Both the position numbers and the translations under genes were made by a program. This document shows positions 34,190 to 43,645 of a DNA stretch of 64,000 nucleotides, piece after piece. The stretch covers positions 160,261-224,260 of the forward strand of contig CAHJWG010000006.1 of assembly GCA_903642215.1 (NCBI GenBank). The letters run 5' to 3'. Within the stretch, counting starts at the first letter, position 1. Every line of letters begins with the position of its first letter. The notes beneath the pieces were generated by a model. That model was not told the origin of the DNA, made no database searches, and was given only the letters and a program-made list of their open reading frames with translations. This stretch comes from Sphingobacteriaceae bacterium. GTDB lineage: Bacteria; Bacteroidota; Bacteroidia; Sphingobacteriales; Sphingobacteriaceae.

Positions 34190-35745
34190 CTGTTAATATT
34201 CAAAATTTGTGATATTGATGTACTGATGCTTACCATTCCATTTTTATCTCTGCGGATGATGGATGCTGATAAATGAACCGGTTCTTTGTACAAACCAAAA
34301 TCACTCAGCGCAATACAAACCGGCGATTTAGTGATGCGCAACCTTACCTTTTGTGCCGAAACATTTTGCGGCAAACGGATCAATCTATTTGCGCCAATAC
34401 TCGTTGCCAAAGCAATTTGCTGCCAGTTTCCTTCTTTCCAAATATCAACTGCAAAAGCTTCAATCCGCTGTCCCAATTTGATATTTTCCCGCAGCCGGAT
34501 TATGTTAAAAGTTTTTTCTGAACCTAAATCCAGCGTTAATTCCGGCATCTTTACCGAATCATCTGTTGCCCAATACGAGTAGCGGTTTTGGTCTAACAAA
34601 AATTGCGGGCCAAAAGCTTTACTGTTTTTACCACGGATATTACTGGCGGTCAGTTTCGCGTTTTTAGCGAGGTTTACAGCGAAAGTTTCCTTTAAAATAG
34701 TACCGAATTTTTTGAGCGAAGCTACATCTTCTTCCGCCAGCAAACCGTCTTTATTCGGTGATAAACCCAGATCGAGATCAGCACCGCGGCCAACACTTTT
34801 ATAATATAAATCGAGTAAAGTATAGGGCGTTTTTACCTGTACATTCTGACTTTTATGGTAAAACCATCCCGGCCGCAGCGAAACATCACATTCTGCCGGC
34901 ATCCAGTGTTTTCCGTTGCGCGTACCTTCTACACCCAGCCAAGATTTTACATATCCATTTGCCGGTACTTTGCCGGAATCCGGCGCCAGTGGTGTGTAAG
35001 TCGCCCAGCAGGTTTCGCCGGCATGGCCTTCTTCGTTGCCAATCCAGCGTACATTGGGGCCAACATCACCAAAAATAGTTACCGATGGCTGCATTTTCCG
35101 GGTGATCGCCCAGGTTTCCGGCCAGCCGTAATAAGTTGTACGGTCGATCTTCCTCACCTCTCGTGCGCCGCCATAAAAACCATCGCCGCCGTTTGCGCCA
35201 TCGTGCCATGAAATAAAAAGCTTACCGTAATTACTGTATAATTCTTTCAGCTGCGCGCGATAGATATCTACATACTTTTTACTACCGTAAAAAGCACTAT
35301 TTCTATCCCAAGGCGAGCAGTACAAACCCATTTGCATACCCAACTTTTGGCAGGCCAGCTGATATTCTTTCAGCATATCGCCTTTGCCGTTTTTCCAGGG
35401 CGTTTTGCTAATGTTATGCTCCGTAGTTTTAGTTGGCCACAAACACAAGCCGTCGTGATGTTTGGCCACAATCACCACGCCTTTAAAACCGCCTGCTTTT
35501 GCCGCGCCCACAATCTGCGCCGCATTAAATTTTTTTGGGTTGAGGATGGTCGGATTTTCATCACCAAAACCCCATTCTTTATCGGTATAAGTATCTACGC
35601 CGAAATGGATAATGCAGTACATTTCCATTTCGTGCCAGTTTAGCTGCGCCTTGGTTGGCAATGCGCCATAAGGTTTTGGTGCCGGCTGACAAAAGCCGGA
35701 TACTGTTTTTAGCAGTAAAAAAATAATAATTAACCTTTTGATCAT
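34186..35745 (-). CDS. GH29 alpha-L-fucosidase with a C-terminal CBM32-like domain
   Basis: This 519-aa protein has a signal peptide (IIIFLLLKTVSGFCQ). Its GH29 barrel shows CIIHFGVDTYTDKEWGFG, VAKHHDGLCLWPT and the nucleophile D182 in FISWHDGANGG. The family usually has W-F-D-G or W-L-D-G there, so WHDG is a mild variant. A C-terminal discoidin-like (F5/8, CBM32-type) domain follows at about residues 370-490. It removes alpha-L-fucose from glycans in the periplasm or outside. The start codon overlaps the GH20 stop by 1 bp (TAATG), showing translational coupling. Confidence 0.85.
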   Translation of the reverse strand: MIKRLIIIFLLLKTVSGFCQPAPKPYGALPTKAQLNWHEMEMYCIIHFGVDTYTDKEWGFGDENPTILNPKKFNAAQIVGAAKAGGFKGVVIVAKHHDGLCLWPTKTTEHNISKTPWKNGKGDMLKEYQLACQKLGMQMGLYCSPWDRNSAFYGSKKYVDIYRAQLKELYSNYGKLFISWHDGANGGDGFYGGAREVRKIDRTTYYGWPETWAITRKMQPSVTIFGDVGPNVRWIGNEEGHAGETCWATYTPLAPDSGKVPANGYVKSWLGVEGTRNGKHWMPAECDVSLRPGWFYHKSQNVQVKTPYTLLDLYYKSVGRGADLDLGLSPNKDGLLAEEDVASLKKFGTILKETFAVNLAKNAKLTASNIRGKNSKAFGPQFLLDQNRYSYWATDDSVKMPELTLDLGSEKTFNIIRLRENIKLGQRIEAFAVDIWKEGNWQQIALATSIGANRLIRLPQNVSAQKVRLRITKSPVCIALSDFGLYKEPVHLSASIIRRDKNGMVSISTSISQILNINR

Positions 35746-38045
35746 TAGTGCTTTAACCAGGCCGAAGGAACTTCCGTAATGGCAGAACCGTTTACACTGT
35801 ATTTCAGTTTTAACGTATAACCGCCGCCGCCTTCTACAAAATCCAGCGCAACGGGCTGCAAACCTGCTTTCAGTGCAACCTGACCGGATTTTTCAACCGG
35901 CGCATGCCAGCCGTCGTTATTTACCACTTCCCGATCAGCAATTTTCAGGATGCCGCCATCATCACAAGTCAGATAAAAGCTATAAATCCCATCCGCAGGA
36001 ATTTCTAAATAGCCGAAATATTTCAACCCAAAACTTGGTGCCGATGCTTCTTTTGGCACCACAATTTCATCAACTTTATAAGCTGCATTTGGTTTGCCGG
36101 CCATCAGTTTGGCCGATTTATATTCGCCCGGATAATAATTACAAATCCAGCCAGCTGCGATGCCTGCCGGTTTTGCAGGTTCCGCCAGCGTTTGCTGTGT
36201 GTAATGCAAATCATAAACATCGCCCCGGCTATTTTTTGGAGTGAAAGCAGCCAGCCGGATAAACATTGATTTTTGGATGGTAAAAGGAGCATTGAGCGCG
36301 GTAGAAGTGCTGTCCGGCAAACTGCCGTCGGTGGTGTAGCGCAGCGTTAAATCGGGCATTGGTTTTTCGGGATTTAAAACTGCCTGATCGGTAAAAACAT
36401 TTTGCTCTACCAAGCCATCAATATCGGGCAAACGGTAATGTACGTGCAGCGCATCCAGCCGCGGAAAGTTCATTTTTAAGCGTTGCTGATAAGATTCGTA
36501 CTTGTCTTTATTCGTCCATAAACGTTCGGCCAAAGCGGTCATCCGCGGGAAAACCATGTAATCGGCGCGGTTTTCCGTCGGGATGCGTTCCGACCAGGTA
36601 TTGGCCTGCGCACCGATAATATTTTTGGCTTCTTTATCAATCAAACCTTTCGGAATCGGGTTGAAATGATACACGTTAGAAATTGAATTCTGATCCGGCA
36701 GGTAATCAAAATAAAGCGGGTTTCCGGGCGACATCACTACCTGGTTACCATTTTTGGCCGCCTTTATCGGCGCACTTGGCACCCAGCTTCTCCAGTAAGT
36801 TATCATTGCCGTCGGGCTGATGCCGTCTTCCAGAATCTCGTCCCAGCCGATTAGTTTTCTTCCTTTAGAGTTGAAGAATTTTTCCATCCGGTTGATAAAA
36901 TAACTTTGCAGTTCGGCAGAAGTTTTCAGGTCATTCTTCGCCATAAAAGCTTTGGTACTTTCGGATTGTTCCCAGCTGGTACGGTCAACTTCATCGCCGC
37001 CGATATGAATGTATTCGCTCGGGAAAATCTCCATAATCTCTGTAAAAACGTTCTGCGCAAACTCATAAGTGCTTTCGTTGCTCGGGCAAATCGGCGTGGT
37101 AAAAAGCTTGCCGAATTTGCTCCCGCCGGTACAGCTTAAAAACGGATAACTGGTAATCGCCGCCATCATGTGGCCGGGCATATCAATCTCCGGGATGATG
37201 TCGATGTGCCGCGCCAGTGCATAAGCCACCACGCCTTTCATCTGCTCCTGCGTATAAAAACCGCCGTAAAGCGTTTTGCCGTTCCGTTGGATAAGGTGTT
37301 TCGGATCCAAAGTAAAATCAGGATTATCTTTGGATTTTGCAATCATGGCCGAATCCTGATCGTTAAAAGTTCGCCAGGCACCTTCCTCCGTCAGTTTCGG
37401 ATATTTTTTTATTTCGATGCGCCAGCCCTGATCGTCCGTTAAATGCAGATGAAACTTGTTGAACTTATACAAAGCCAGCAGATCGATAAACTTTTTAAGA
37501 TAATCCACCGAAAAAAAATGCCGGGAAACATCCAGGTGTATCCCGCGCCAGGCAAACGCCGGATGATCGGAAATGATGACGGCCGGAACGGAAAGTTTTT
37601 TAACGAAAAGCTGGCTATGTTCTTCTGGCGGAAGCAATTGCCGGATGGTTTCTACCGCGCGGAACATGCCCGATGCTTCTTTTGCCACTAAAATTAAGGC
37701 GTTTTGGGTGATGTTTAACTGGTAACCTTCGGGTGCTTTGATTGCATCATCAAAACGCAGAGAAATATTACGGGCAGCACTGCCTTCGCCTTGTTTTAAC
37801 GGCTTGCCCAGGTATTGCGCCAGCAATTGGTTTAACTGTTCGGCTTCATTTGCAAAGCGCGGATCAACGGAAATAATTTTAGTGTTAGCGGTAATATCGA
37901 AAGTGCCTTTTCCGGCGGTTAAAGCTGTTGGATATGGGATTAACGGAAACTTTGCGTTTGCTTCCTGCGCTTTTAAATCATCCTGAAAAATAGTGCATAA
38001 AAACAGTATGATAATTATTGATGTTTTTTTAAAGTTATTTTTCAT
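35745..38045 (-). CDS. GH20 beta-N-acetylhexosaminidase with a C-terminal PA14 domain
   Basis: This 766-aa protein has a signal peptide ending at DDLKAQ. Residues ~30-160 form the GH20b N-terminal domain. The catalytic barrel holds HLHLTDDQGWRIEI and the D351-E352 pair in HIGGDEVDRTSW, which is substrate-assisted catalysis on the acetamido group. A CHB_HEX_C-like segment (LRYTTDGSLPDS) and a PA14 sugar-binding domain (ADGIYSFYLTCDDGGILKI) complete the C-terminus. It releases terminal GlcNAc or GalNAc. It is the first gene of the coupled GH20-GH29-CBM9-GHL10 run; an iterated motif lies 30 bp upstream of its start. Confidence 0.9.
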   Translation of the reverse strand: MKNNFKKTSIIIILFLCTIFQDDLKAQEANAKFPLIPYPTALTAGKGTFDITANTKIISVDPRFANEAEQLNQLLAQYLGKPLKQGEGSAARNISLRFDDAIKAPEGYQLNITQNALILVAKEASGMFRAVETIRQLLPPEEHSQLFVKKLSVPAVIISDHPAFAWRGIHLDVSRHFFSVDYLKKFIDLLALYKFNKFHLHLTDDQGWRIEIKKYPKLTEEGAWRTFNDQDSAMIAKSKDNPDFTLDPKHLIQRNGKTLYGGFYTQEQMKGVVAYALARHIDIIPEIDMPGHMMAAITSYPFLSCTGGSKFGKLFTTPICPSNESTYEFAQNVFTEIMEIFPSEYIHIGGDEVDRTSWEQSESTKAFMAKNDLKTSAELQSYFINRMEKFFNSKGRKLIGWDEILEDGISPTAMITYWRSWVPSAPIKAAKNGNQVVMSPGNPLYFDYLPDQNSISNVYHFNPIPKGLIDKEAKNIIGAQANTWSERIPTENRADYMVFPRMTALAERLWTNKDKYESYQQRLKMNFPRLDALHVHYRLPDIDGLVEQNVFTDQAVLNPEKPMPDLTLRYTTDGSLPDSTSTALNAPFTIQKSMFIRLAAFTPKNSRGDVYDLHYTQQTLAEPAKPAGIAAGWICNYYPGEYKSAKLMAGKPNAAYKVDEIVVPKEASAPSFGLKYFGYLEIPADGIYSFYLTCDDGGILKIADREVVNNDGWHAPVEKSGQVALKAGLQPVALDFVEGGGGYTLKLKYSVNGSAITEVPSAWLKH

Positions 38046-38070
38046 AGCGCAATTGTTGTCTAATTTGCAG

Positions 38071-38088
38071 TGATGCTTCTTTTATCGT
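38071..38088 (+). repeat. Iterated motif copy (GCTTCTTTTA core) upstream of GH20
   Basis: Reads TGATGCTTCTTTTATCGT. It is followed after 12 bp by the GGTCATCCC inverted repeat. The copy at 59104 has the same arrangement. Confidence 0.75.
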
Positions 38089-38098
38089 AGGAAAATTA

Positions 38099-38210
38099 AG
38101 GTCATCCCTTAACTCCTCTTCAGAAGGAGGAATTGCAAAGCTGATTACCTTTGTAATTAAAAAATGCCATGGCTCTCTTTCCCCCTTCCGAAGGGGGCCA
38201 GGGGGATGAC
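38099..38210. repeat. Intergenic inverted repeat of the GGTCATCCC type
   Basis: The left end GGTCATCCC (38100-38108) is complementary to GGGGGATGAC at the right end (38201-38210). Each arm holds its own hairpin: CTCCTCTTCAGAAGGAGG on the left and CCCCCTTCCGAAGGGGG on the right. This type of palindromic unit is common in Bacteroidota intergenic DNA. Confidence 0.75.
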
Positions 38211-38236
38211 TCTTAAAATAAACAAATCACTTTAAA

Positions 38237-38335
38237 CTATTTCGCTGCAATCACTTTATCTAAAATTGGATTTTCCAAAGCCGAAATTTGCATGTGGCCG
38301 GATTTTAATTCATCAAAAACCACCAGTTCTGAATC
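38237..38335 (-). pseudogene. Possible 32-residue remnant of a lost coding sequence
   Basis: Directly after the GH125 stop, in the +1 frame, the minus strand encodes a protein-like tail (ELVVFDELKSGHM followed by QISALENPILDKVIAAK) ending in TAG, with no start codon and a stop just upstream. The residue pattern is that of a normal C-terminus rather than random translation. It may be the end of a deleted gene. I cannot name the family. Confidence 0.3.
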
Positions 38336-39755
38336 AACTATTCAGCAGTTGCGGTTTTTGCTGATAGGTTTTCCACATAAATTCGCCGAAAATAGTATTG
38401 GCCCAGGCGAACCATTTCCTGGTGAAATTTGCGGGATTGTCCTGGTTAAAAGATTCGTGCATAAAACCGGTTCCGGCATGGGTTGATTTCAGCATGGCAA
38501 CGCACTTTTTAATCTCCGCATCATCGTTACTGGTTAAACCCCGGGCAATAATACTTAGCGGCCAAACCATGCCGTCTCTGCCTACGTGCGGGCCGCCGAT
38601 TCCTTCTGCCGCTGTCCCTTTGTAGAAATACGGGTTGTATCCGGAAAGCACAAACTTGCGCGTGTTCTGGTAAATCGGATCGGTTGGCGACACGGCATCT
38701 AAGTAAGGCAAAGCCAGCAAACTTGGGACATTGGCATCATCCATCAGGTTGTGGTTGCCAAATCCGTCCACCTCAAAAGCATAAATTTTTCCGAATTGCG
38801 GGTGCGTTACGATGGCATGTTGCTGCAAAGCCTGCGATACTTCTGTGGCCAAGCTATTTAATCCCGACACCAGTTTTTCATCCTTAAAAACAGCATTCAC
38901 CATTTCGGCTGCCTGTTTTAAACTTACAACTGCAAAAAAGTTTGACGGAATGAGGAACGGGTAAATCGTCGCATCATCACTCGGGCGGAAAGCAGAACAA
39001 ATCAGTCCGTTTGGTTTTACCGGGAAACCGTAACCGCCCATCGGCTGTGTATCCGTTGGCGCAGTGGTTTGCCGTTGGAAATGATACGGCCCTTTGCCGG
39101 TTTTGCGCTGCTGCTCACGGAAGGTTTGCAGGATGAGTTCGATAGAGCTTTTCCATTCGGCGTTAAAAGGTTTGGTATCGCCGGTTTCTTTCCAATATCG
39201 ATGCGCCAAACGGATGGGATAACAAAGTGAATCGATTTCGTATTTACGCTCGTGGATGCCGGGTTTCATAGTTGTACGATCGGTTTTCCAGTCGCTTATT
39301 TGGGTATCATCTTTATAGAAAGCGTTGGCATAAGGATCTTCTAAAACGCAATGTGCCTGTCGGTTAATCACACCGGCAATCAGCTGCCGCAGCTTTTCAT
39401 CTTTTTTAATGAAAGGCAGATAAGGCCAAACTTGCGCGCAACTATCGCGCAGCCACATCGCATCAATATCGCCGGTGATGACGTACGTATCCGGCTTTGC
39501 TTCTTTTACCGTATGAAAAACGGTGGTATCCAGCGTGTTGGGGAAACAGTTTTCAAAAAGCCAGGCCAGTTCCGGGTCTTTCACTTTGGCTTTAAATTCT
39601 GTTATTGCATCTTCCACAGCTTTACTCGTGAAATTGCGTTTGGCCAGCGGCGGACGATGGCTCTCGTAAGCAGCAATTCCTGCAAAAACAGACTGATCAA
39701 GCATCAAACCGGCGGATAACATTCCGGCCTGGCGCAAAAATGTAACTCTTCTCAT
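38334..39755 (-). CDS. GH125 exo-alpha-1,6-mannosidase
   Basis: This 473-aa protein has an N-terminal signal of Tat-like or Sec type (MRRVTFLRQAGMLSAGLML). The (alpha/alpha)6 GH125 fold is shown by YVITGDIDAMWLRDSCAQVWPYL, YANAFY, YEIDSLCYPIRLAH, MDDANVPSLLALPYL and GIGGPHVGRDGMVWPLSI. GH125 enzymes are metal-independent inverting mannosidases that remove alpha-1,6-linked mannose, complementing the calcium-dependent GH92 enzymes on N-glycans. It lies 70 bp after the sugar transporter gene on the same strand. Confidence 0.9.
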   Translation of the reverse strand: MRRVTFLRQAGMLSAGLMLDQSVFAGIAAYESHRPPLAKRNFTSKAVEDAITEFKAKVKDPELAWLFENCFPNTLDTTVFHTVKEAKPDTYVITGDIDAMWLRDSCAQVWPYLPFIKKDEKLRQLIAGVINRQAHCVLEDPYANAFYKDDTQISDWKTDRTTMKPGIHERKYEIDSLCYPIRLAHRYWKETGDTKPFNAEWKSSIELILQTFREQQRKTGKGPYHFQRQTTAPTDTQPMGGYGFPVKPNGLICSAFRPSDDATIYPFLIPSNFFAVVSLKQAAEMVNAVFKDEKLVSGLNSLATEVSQALQQHAIVTHPQFGKIYAFEVDGFGNHNLMDDANVPSLLALPYLDAVSPTDPIYQNTRKFVLSGYNPYFYKGTAAEGIGGPHVGRDGMVWPLSIIARGLTSNDDAEIKKCVAMLKSTHAGTGFMHESFNQDNPANFTRKWFAWANTIFGEFMWKTYQQKPQLLNS

Positions 39756-39825
39756 AGATTTTTAGGTGTATAGTTAGCGGTTTTAGGTTTCAGCTTTCGG
39801 GCTGTCAGCCATCAACTATTAGCCA

Positions 39826-41181
39826 TCAAATGTCGGCAATTGGTTTTTGGTTTTCAAGTGATTGCTGATTGCCGGCAACCGACAGCTGGTTAATATTTAA
39901 GCCGATGGTATGTCCTTTTATCCCATAAAATAAAATAAACAAATAACACGGAACCAAAATCCAGTAGGCGTGCGTTGGGTTAACCGCATCGGCCAAACGG
40001 CCATAAGCCAGCGGAATTAAAGCGCCGCCGCCGATTGCCATAATCATAAAAGAAGAACCGATTTTGGTGAACCGGCCTAAACCGGCAATCGCCAGCGGCC
40101 AGATGGCCGGCCATAAAAGCGAGTTGGCCAACCCAAGCAAAGCGATAAATAAAACGGACAAATAACCGGTTGTAAAGATCGCGCAAAGCGAAAAAACGAC
40201 ACCCAGAACAGCAGAAACTTTTAAAGCCTGCTCCTGCTTAAAGTATTTCGGGATGCAGATAATCCCGGTGATGTAACCGATAATCATCCCCAACAAAGTA
40301 CAGGTGGTAAAAAATTTTGCAGTTGATAAGGGAATGCCCTGACTTGCGCCATAACTGATGATGGAATCTCCGGCTAAAACTTCTACGCCGACATATAAAA
40401 ACAAGGTAAAAACGCCCATCAGCAAATGCGGGAATTGGAAAATACTGGTTTTATTGGTGTTTGCTGCAGCAACAAATTCATCTTCGTGGTCGGTATCAAT
40501 TTCGGGAAGCGTGGAAAAAGAAACCAAAATTGCCAGGATTACCAGAATTACAACGATTGCAATATAAGGTGTGATAACACGATGCGCCAGCTGGTTTAGT
40601 TCGGCTGTTTTCTCAACCAAAGGCATATTTATCAAACGTGCTTTTAAACCGTCTACATCTTTTAAAGCAATGGCACCCAACGCAATCGGCGCAATAGCAC
40701 CTGCAATTTTATTACAAATTCCCATAATACTGATGCGTTTGGCGGCACTTTCGGGCGGGCCTAAAATAGTAATATATGGATTAGAAGCCGTTTGTAAAAC
40801 AGCCAAACCCGTGCCTTGCACAAAAAGACCGAGTAAAAACAGTATGTAAGTCCGACTTAAAGCGGCGGGAATAAAAATCAACGCACCAACCGCCATAATG
40901 CCTAAACCGAAGGACATGCCGTTTTTAAAACCTGTTTTTTTTAACAGCCATGCCGATGGAATCGCCATCACCAGATAGGAAATATAGAATGCAAACGCAA
41001 CTAAGTAAGATTCAAAATTATTAAGCTCGCAAGCTAATTTTAAGTAAGGAATCAACACAGAATTCATCCAGGTTACAAAACCGAAAATGAAAAACAGTGC
41101 GCCGATAATCAGGATGGCTTTAGAGCTTTTATCCGGATTTAAGCTTCCTCTGGAAGCAGCCGGGTTGGAAACATTTGTCAT
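39826..41181 (-). CDS. FHS-family sugar:H+ symporter (FucP/NagP-like MFS)
   Basis: This 451-aa MFS protein has 12 predicted helices. The FHS-type segments are GFVTWMNSVLIPYLK in helix 1 and QTASNPYITILGP in helix 4. Family members carry L-fucose, glucose, galactose or N-acetylglucosamine across the inner membrane. In this locus, which releases fucose, mannose and GlcNAc and encodes NagB, GlcNAc or fucose is likely, but the sequence alone does not decide. It is separated from the nagB gene by a 500-bp repeat-filled interval. Confidence 0.85.
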   Translation of the reverse strand: MTNVSNPAASRGSLNPDKSSKAILIIGALFFIFGFVTWMNSVLIPYLKLACELNNFESYLVAFAFYISYLVMAIPSAWLLKKTGFKNGMSFGLGIMAVGALIFIPAALSRTYILFLLGLFVQGTGLAVLQTASNPYITILGPPESAAKRISIMGICNKIAGAIAPIALGAIALKDVDGLKARLINMPLVEKTAELNQLAHRVITPYIAIVVILVILAILVSFSTLPEIDTDHEDEFVAAANTNKTSIFQFPHLLMGVFTLFLYVGVEVLAGDSIISYGASQGIPLSTAKFFTTCTLLGMIIGYITGIICIPKYFKQEQALKVSAVLGVVFSLCAIFTTGYLSVLFIALLGLANSLLWPAIWPLAIAGLGRFTKIGSSFMIMAIGGGALIPLAYGRLADAVNPTHAYWILVPCYLFILFYGIKGHTIGLNINQLSVAGNQQSLENQKPIADI

Positions 41182-41210
41182 TTTTTATCTGGTTTTAGTT
41201 AATGTTTTTA

Positions 41211-41229
41211 GGTGATAAAAGAAGCATTG
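41211..41229 (-). repeat. Iterated motif copy (GCTTCTTTTA core), minus orientation
   Basis: The plus strand reads GGTGATAAAAGAAGCATTG. It stands between the transporter start and the tandem hairpin repeats. Confidence 0.75.
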
Positions 41230-41338
41230 GCTTGATCTGCGCTTTGTCATCCTGAACTTGTTTCAGAATTTCTTAGGACATTTAATTTTGCTTGTGAGAT
41301 GCCGAAACAAGTTCGGCATGACTGCACTTTTTATTTTT

Positions 41339-41665
41339 TCATCATTTTAACCGCAGGGAGAGATCTTCATCGAATTATACAAGATTTTTCTTTTCGTTTG
41401 ATGAAGATCTCTCTTTCATCGGGATGACAATATAAATTTTTTATTTTTTTTGTCATTTCGACCGCAGGGAGAAATCTTCATCGAATTATACAAGATTTTT
41501 CTTTTCGTTTGATGAAGATCCCTCTTTCATCGGGATGACAATATAACTTTTTTATTTTTTTGTCATTTTAACCGCAGGGAGAAATCTTCTTCAAAGTGAT
41601 AAATTTAATCTGTTTAATTCAATGAAGATCTCTCCCTACGGTCGTGATGACAGCAAGGCGTTGGG
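41339..41665. repeat. Three tandem ~110-bp palindromic units
   Basis: ACCGCAGGGAGA recurs at 41350 (with an extra G/A change), 41461 and 41571, so the period is 110-111 bp. Each unit folds: GAGA(G/A)ATCTTCATC on the left pairs with GATGAAGATC(T/C)CTC on the right around an AT-rich loop, and the unit ends with CGGGATGACA. The third unit is diverged in its loop and ends in CCCTACGGTCGTGATGAC. The type (GTCATTTCGACCGCAGGGAGA) is a familiar Bacteroidota intergenic repeat. Bases 41240-41338 hold a further short inverted pair, GAACTTGTTTC and GAAACAAGTTC. Confidence 0.85.
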
Positions 41666-41681
41666 ATGACAAGCAATCGTA

Positions 41682-43601
41682 TTAATCCAATTTATATCTT
41701 ACAAAAGCCTCCATCGCTTCGTATTCTGCCAATCCTAATTTATCGTAAGCACATGCGGTTTCGCGGTTGCGGTCTTCTGCCCGAACCCAAAACTCGCGCG
41801 CATCATCACCGGGGAAAACCGGCAAATCTTTTTGCGACTGATGCTTGTAAATTGCCAAACGTTTTTTAATCACTTCCTGCGGAGAAAGCGGAACGGCCAT
41901 TTCAATCTCATGCGTTTCAAACTCGTGCCAGGCACCGCGGTACAGCCAAATCCAGCAGTTTTTTGTCCATTCTTCGTCTTTCAAACGTTTTAAAGCTTCC
42001 ACCATAATATTGAAACAGATTTTGTGCGTGCCATGCGGATCGGCAAAATCGCCGGCGGCAAAAATCTGATGCGGTTTTACAGCTTGCAGTAACTTCATCG
42101 TTTCCTGGATATCGTCCTCAAAACTTACATTTTTCTGCACTTTGGTTCGATCATAAAAAGGCAAATCCATGAAATGAATATGGTCATCCGGCACGCCTGC
42201 AAAACGGGCACCGGCAATCGCTTCGCCTTTCCGGATCAATCCTTTTACCGTTTTCATTTCCTGCGGATCTTCTTCGTTGGGCTGTTTATGCTGAGAAAAA
42301 GTACGTAAATTATGATATAAACTTTCCAATCCAGAAGCTGTATCACCCTGGCTTTTAGCAAAATCGATGGCAAATTCTACATAACGCAGCGCATCATCAT
42401 CCCAAACCGCGTTGTTGCCAGAAGTTTGATAAGCCACATGCACATCATGGCCTTGATCAACCAAACGGATAAACGTGCCTCCAACAGAAATCACATCATC
42501 ATCCGGGTGCGGTGAAAACACAATTACGCGCTTTTTTGCCGGTTCGGCACGTTCCGGCCGCTGACTGTCATCCGCATTTGGTTTGCCGCCCGGCCAGCCG
42601 GTAATCGTGTGTTGTACCTGGTTAAAAATATTAATGTTGATGTTATAAACCGGACCTTTTTCGGTGGCTAATTGTGCCATACCGTGGTTATTATAATCTT
42701 CTTCGGTTAACTTTAAAACCGGCTTATTTAAGGTTGAAGCCAGCCAGATCACCGCTTTTTTTATGAGTTGATCTGTCCATAGGCAATCTTTAACCAACCA
42801 AGGCGTGTTAAAGCGGGTTAACTGTTCGGCAGCACCTTCATCCAGCACAAATTCTACATTATCAGATAATTGCAGATACGTTGCCGGCACATCCGAAGAA
42901 ATTTCACCTTCCACCGCTTTTTTAATAATGGAAGCTTTTTTAGAATTCCAAGCCATCAAAATAATTTCGCGGGCTTTAAAAATCGTCCCGATGCCCATCG
43001 TGATGGCTTTTACCGGTACGTTTTCTTTTCCGCCAAAATCATGGGAAGCATCGCGGCGCGTCAAATCATCCAAAGTAACCAAACGCGTACCCGAATTTGG
43101 TGCAGAACCCGGCTCGTTAAAACCGATATGGCCCGTTCGCCCGATGCCTAAAACCTGCAAATCCAAACCGCCATATTCACTGATCTTTCTTTCGTATTCC
43201 AGACAAAAAGCAGCCACATCTTCCTGCTTTAAAGTACCATCCGGAATGTGGATATTTTCTTTCGGGATATTAATATGATCGAACAGGTTTTCGTTCATAA
43301 ACGTAACGTAACTCTGCACGGCATCCGGCTTCATCGGGAAATATTCATCCAGATTAAACGTAATTACATTGGCAAAACTCAAGCCTTCTTCGCGGTGCAT
43401 CCGCACCAATTCTGCATAAACCTTTACCGGTGTGGCACCGGTTGCCAAACCTAAAATGGTTTTTTCGCCGGTTTCGTTTTTAGCTTTAATCAGGTTTGCA
43501 ATCCTTTTCGCCACTTTTTTAGAGGCAAAAGAAGCATCAGGATATACCGTTACAGGTAGTTTTTCGTAACGGGTTTCTTCCAGCAAATTTAAACGGGCCA
43601 T
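41682..43601 (-). CDS. nagB: Glucosamine-6-phosphate deaminase fused to a PIG-L-type deacetylase domain
   Basis: This 639-aa protein has two domains. Residues ~1-280 are NagB, with GLATGATPVKVY, the catalytic D85 region in FNLDEYF, and GIGRTGHIGFNEPGS. Residues ~360-600 are a LmbE/PIG-L-type zinc deacetylase with the metal motif SPHPDDDVISVGG and a later H in DPHGTH. This long form is known in Bacteroidota. It would convert GlcN-6-P to fructose-6-P and, possibly, deacetylate an N-acetylated sugar. No separate nagA is in the window, which makes the PIG-L domain a candidate for that step. It is cytoplasmic, without a signal peptide. Confidence 0.88.
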   Translation of the reverse strand: MARLNLLEETRYEKLPVTVYPDASFASKKVAKRIANLIKAKNETGEKTILGLATGATPVKVYAELVRMHREEGLSFANVITFNLDEYFPMKPDAVQSYVTFMNENLFDHINIPKENIHIPDGTLKQEDVAAFCLEYERKISEYGGLDLQVLGIGRTGHIGFNEPGSAPNSGTRLVTLDDLTRRDASHDFGGKENVPVKAITMGIGTIFKAREIILMAWNSKKASIIKKAVEGEISSDVPATYLQLSDNVEFVLDEGAAEQLTRFNTPWLVKDCLWTDQLIKKAVIWLASTLNKPVLKLTEEDYNNHGMAQLATEKGPVYNININIFNQVQHTITGWPGGKPNADDSQRPERAEPAKKRVIVFSPHPDDDVISVGGTFIRLVDQGHDVHVAYQTSGNNAVWDDDALRYVEFAIDFAKSQGDTASGLESLYHNLRTFSQHKQPNEEDPQEMKTVKGLIRKGEAIAGARFAGVPDDHIHFMDLPFYDRTKVQKNVSFEDDIQETMKLLQAVKPHQIFAAGDFADPHGTHKICFNIMVEALKRLKDEEWTKNCWIWLYRGAWHEFETHEIEMAVPLSPQEVIKKRLAIYKHQSQKDLPVFPGDDAREFWVRAEDRNRETACAYDKLGLAEYEAMEAFVRYKLD

Positions 43602-43645
43602 ATTTTTTGTATTTGTTTTGTGTTGATTTATGTTGAAGCAGATTT

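Noticed and set aside
41339..41665. CRISPR array
   Set aside because: Only three units with a 110-bp period, internally palindromic, no spacers of uniform size and no cas genes.
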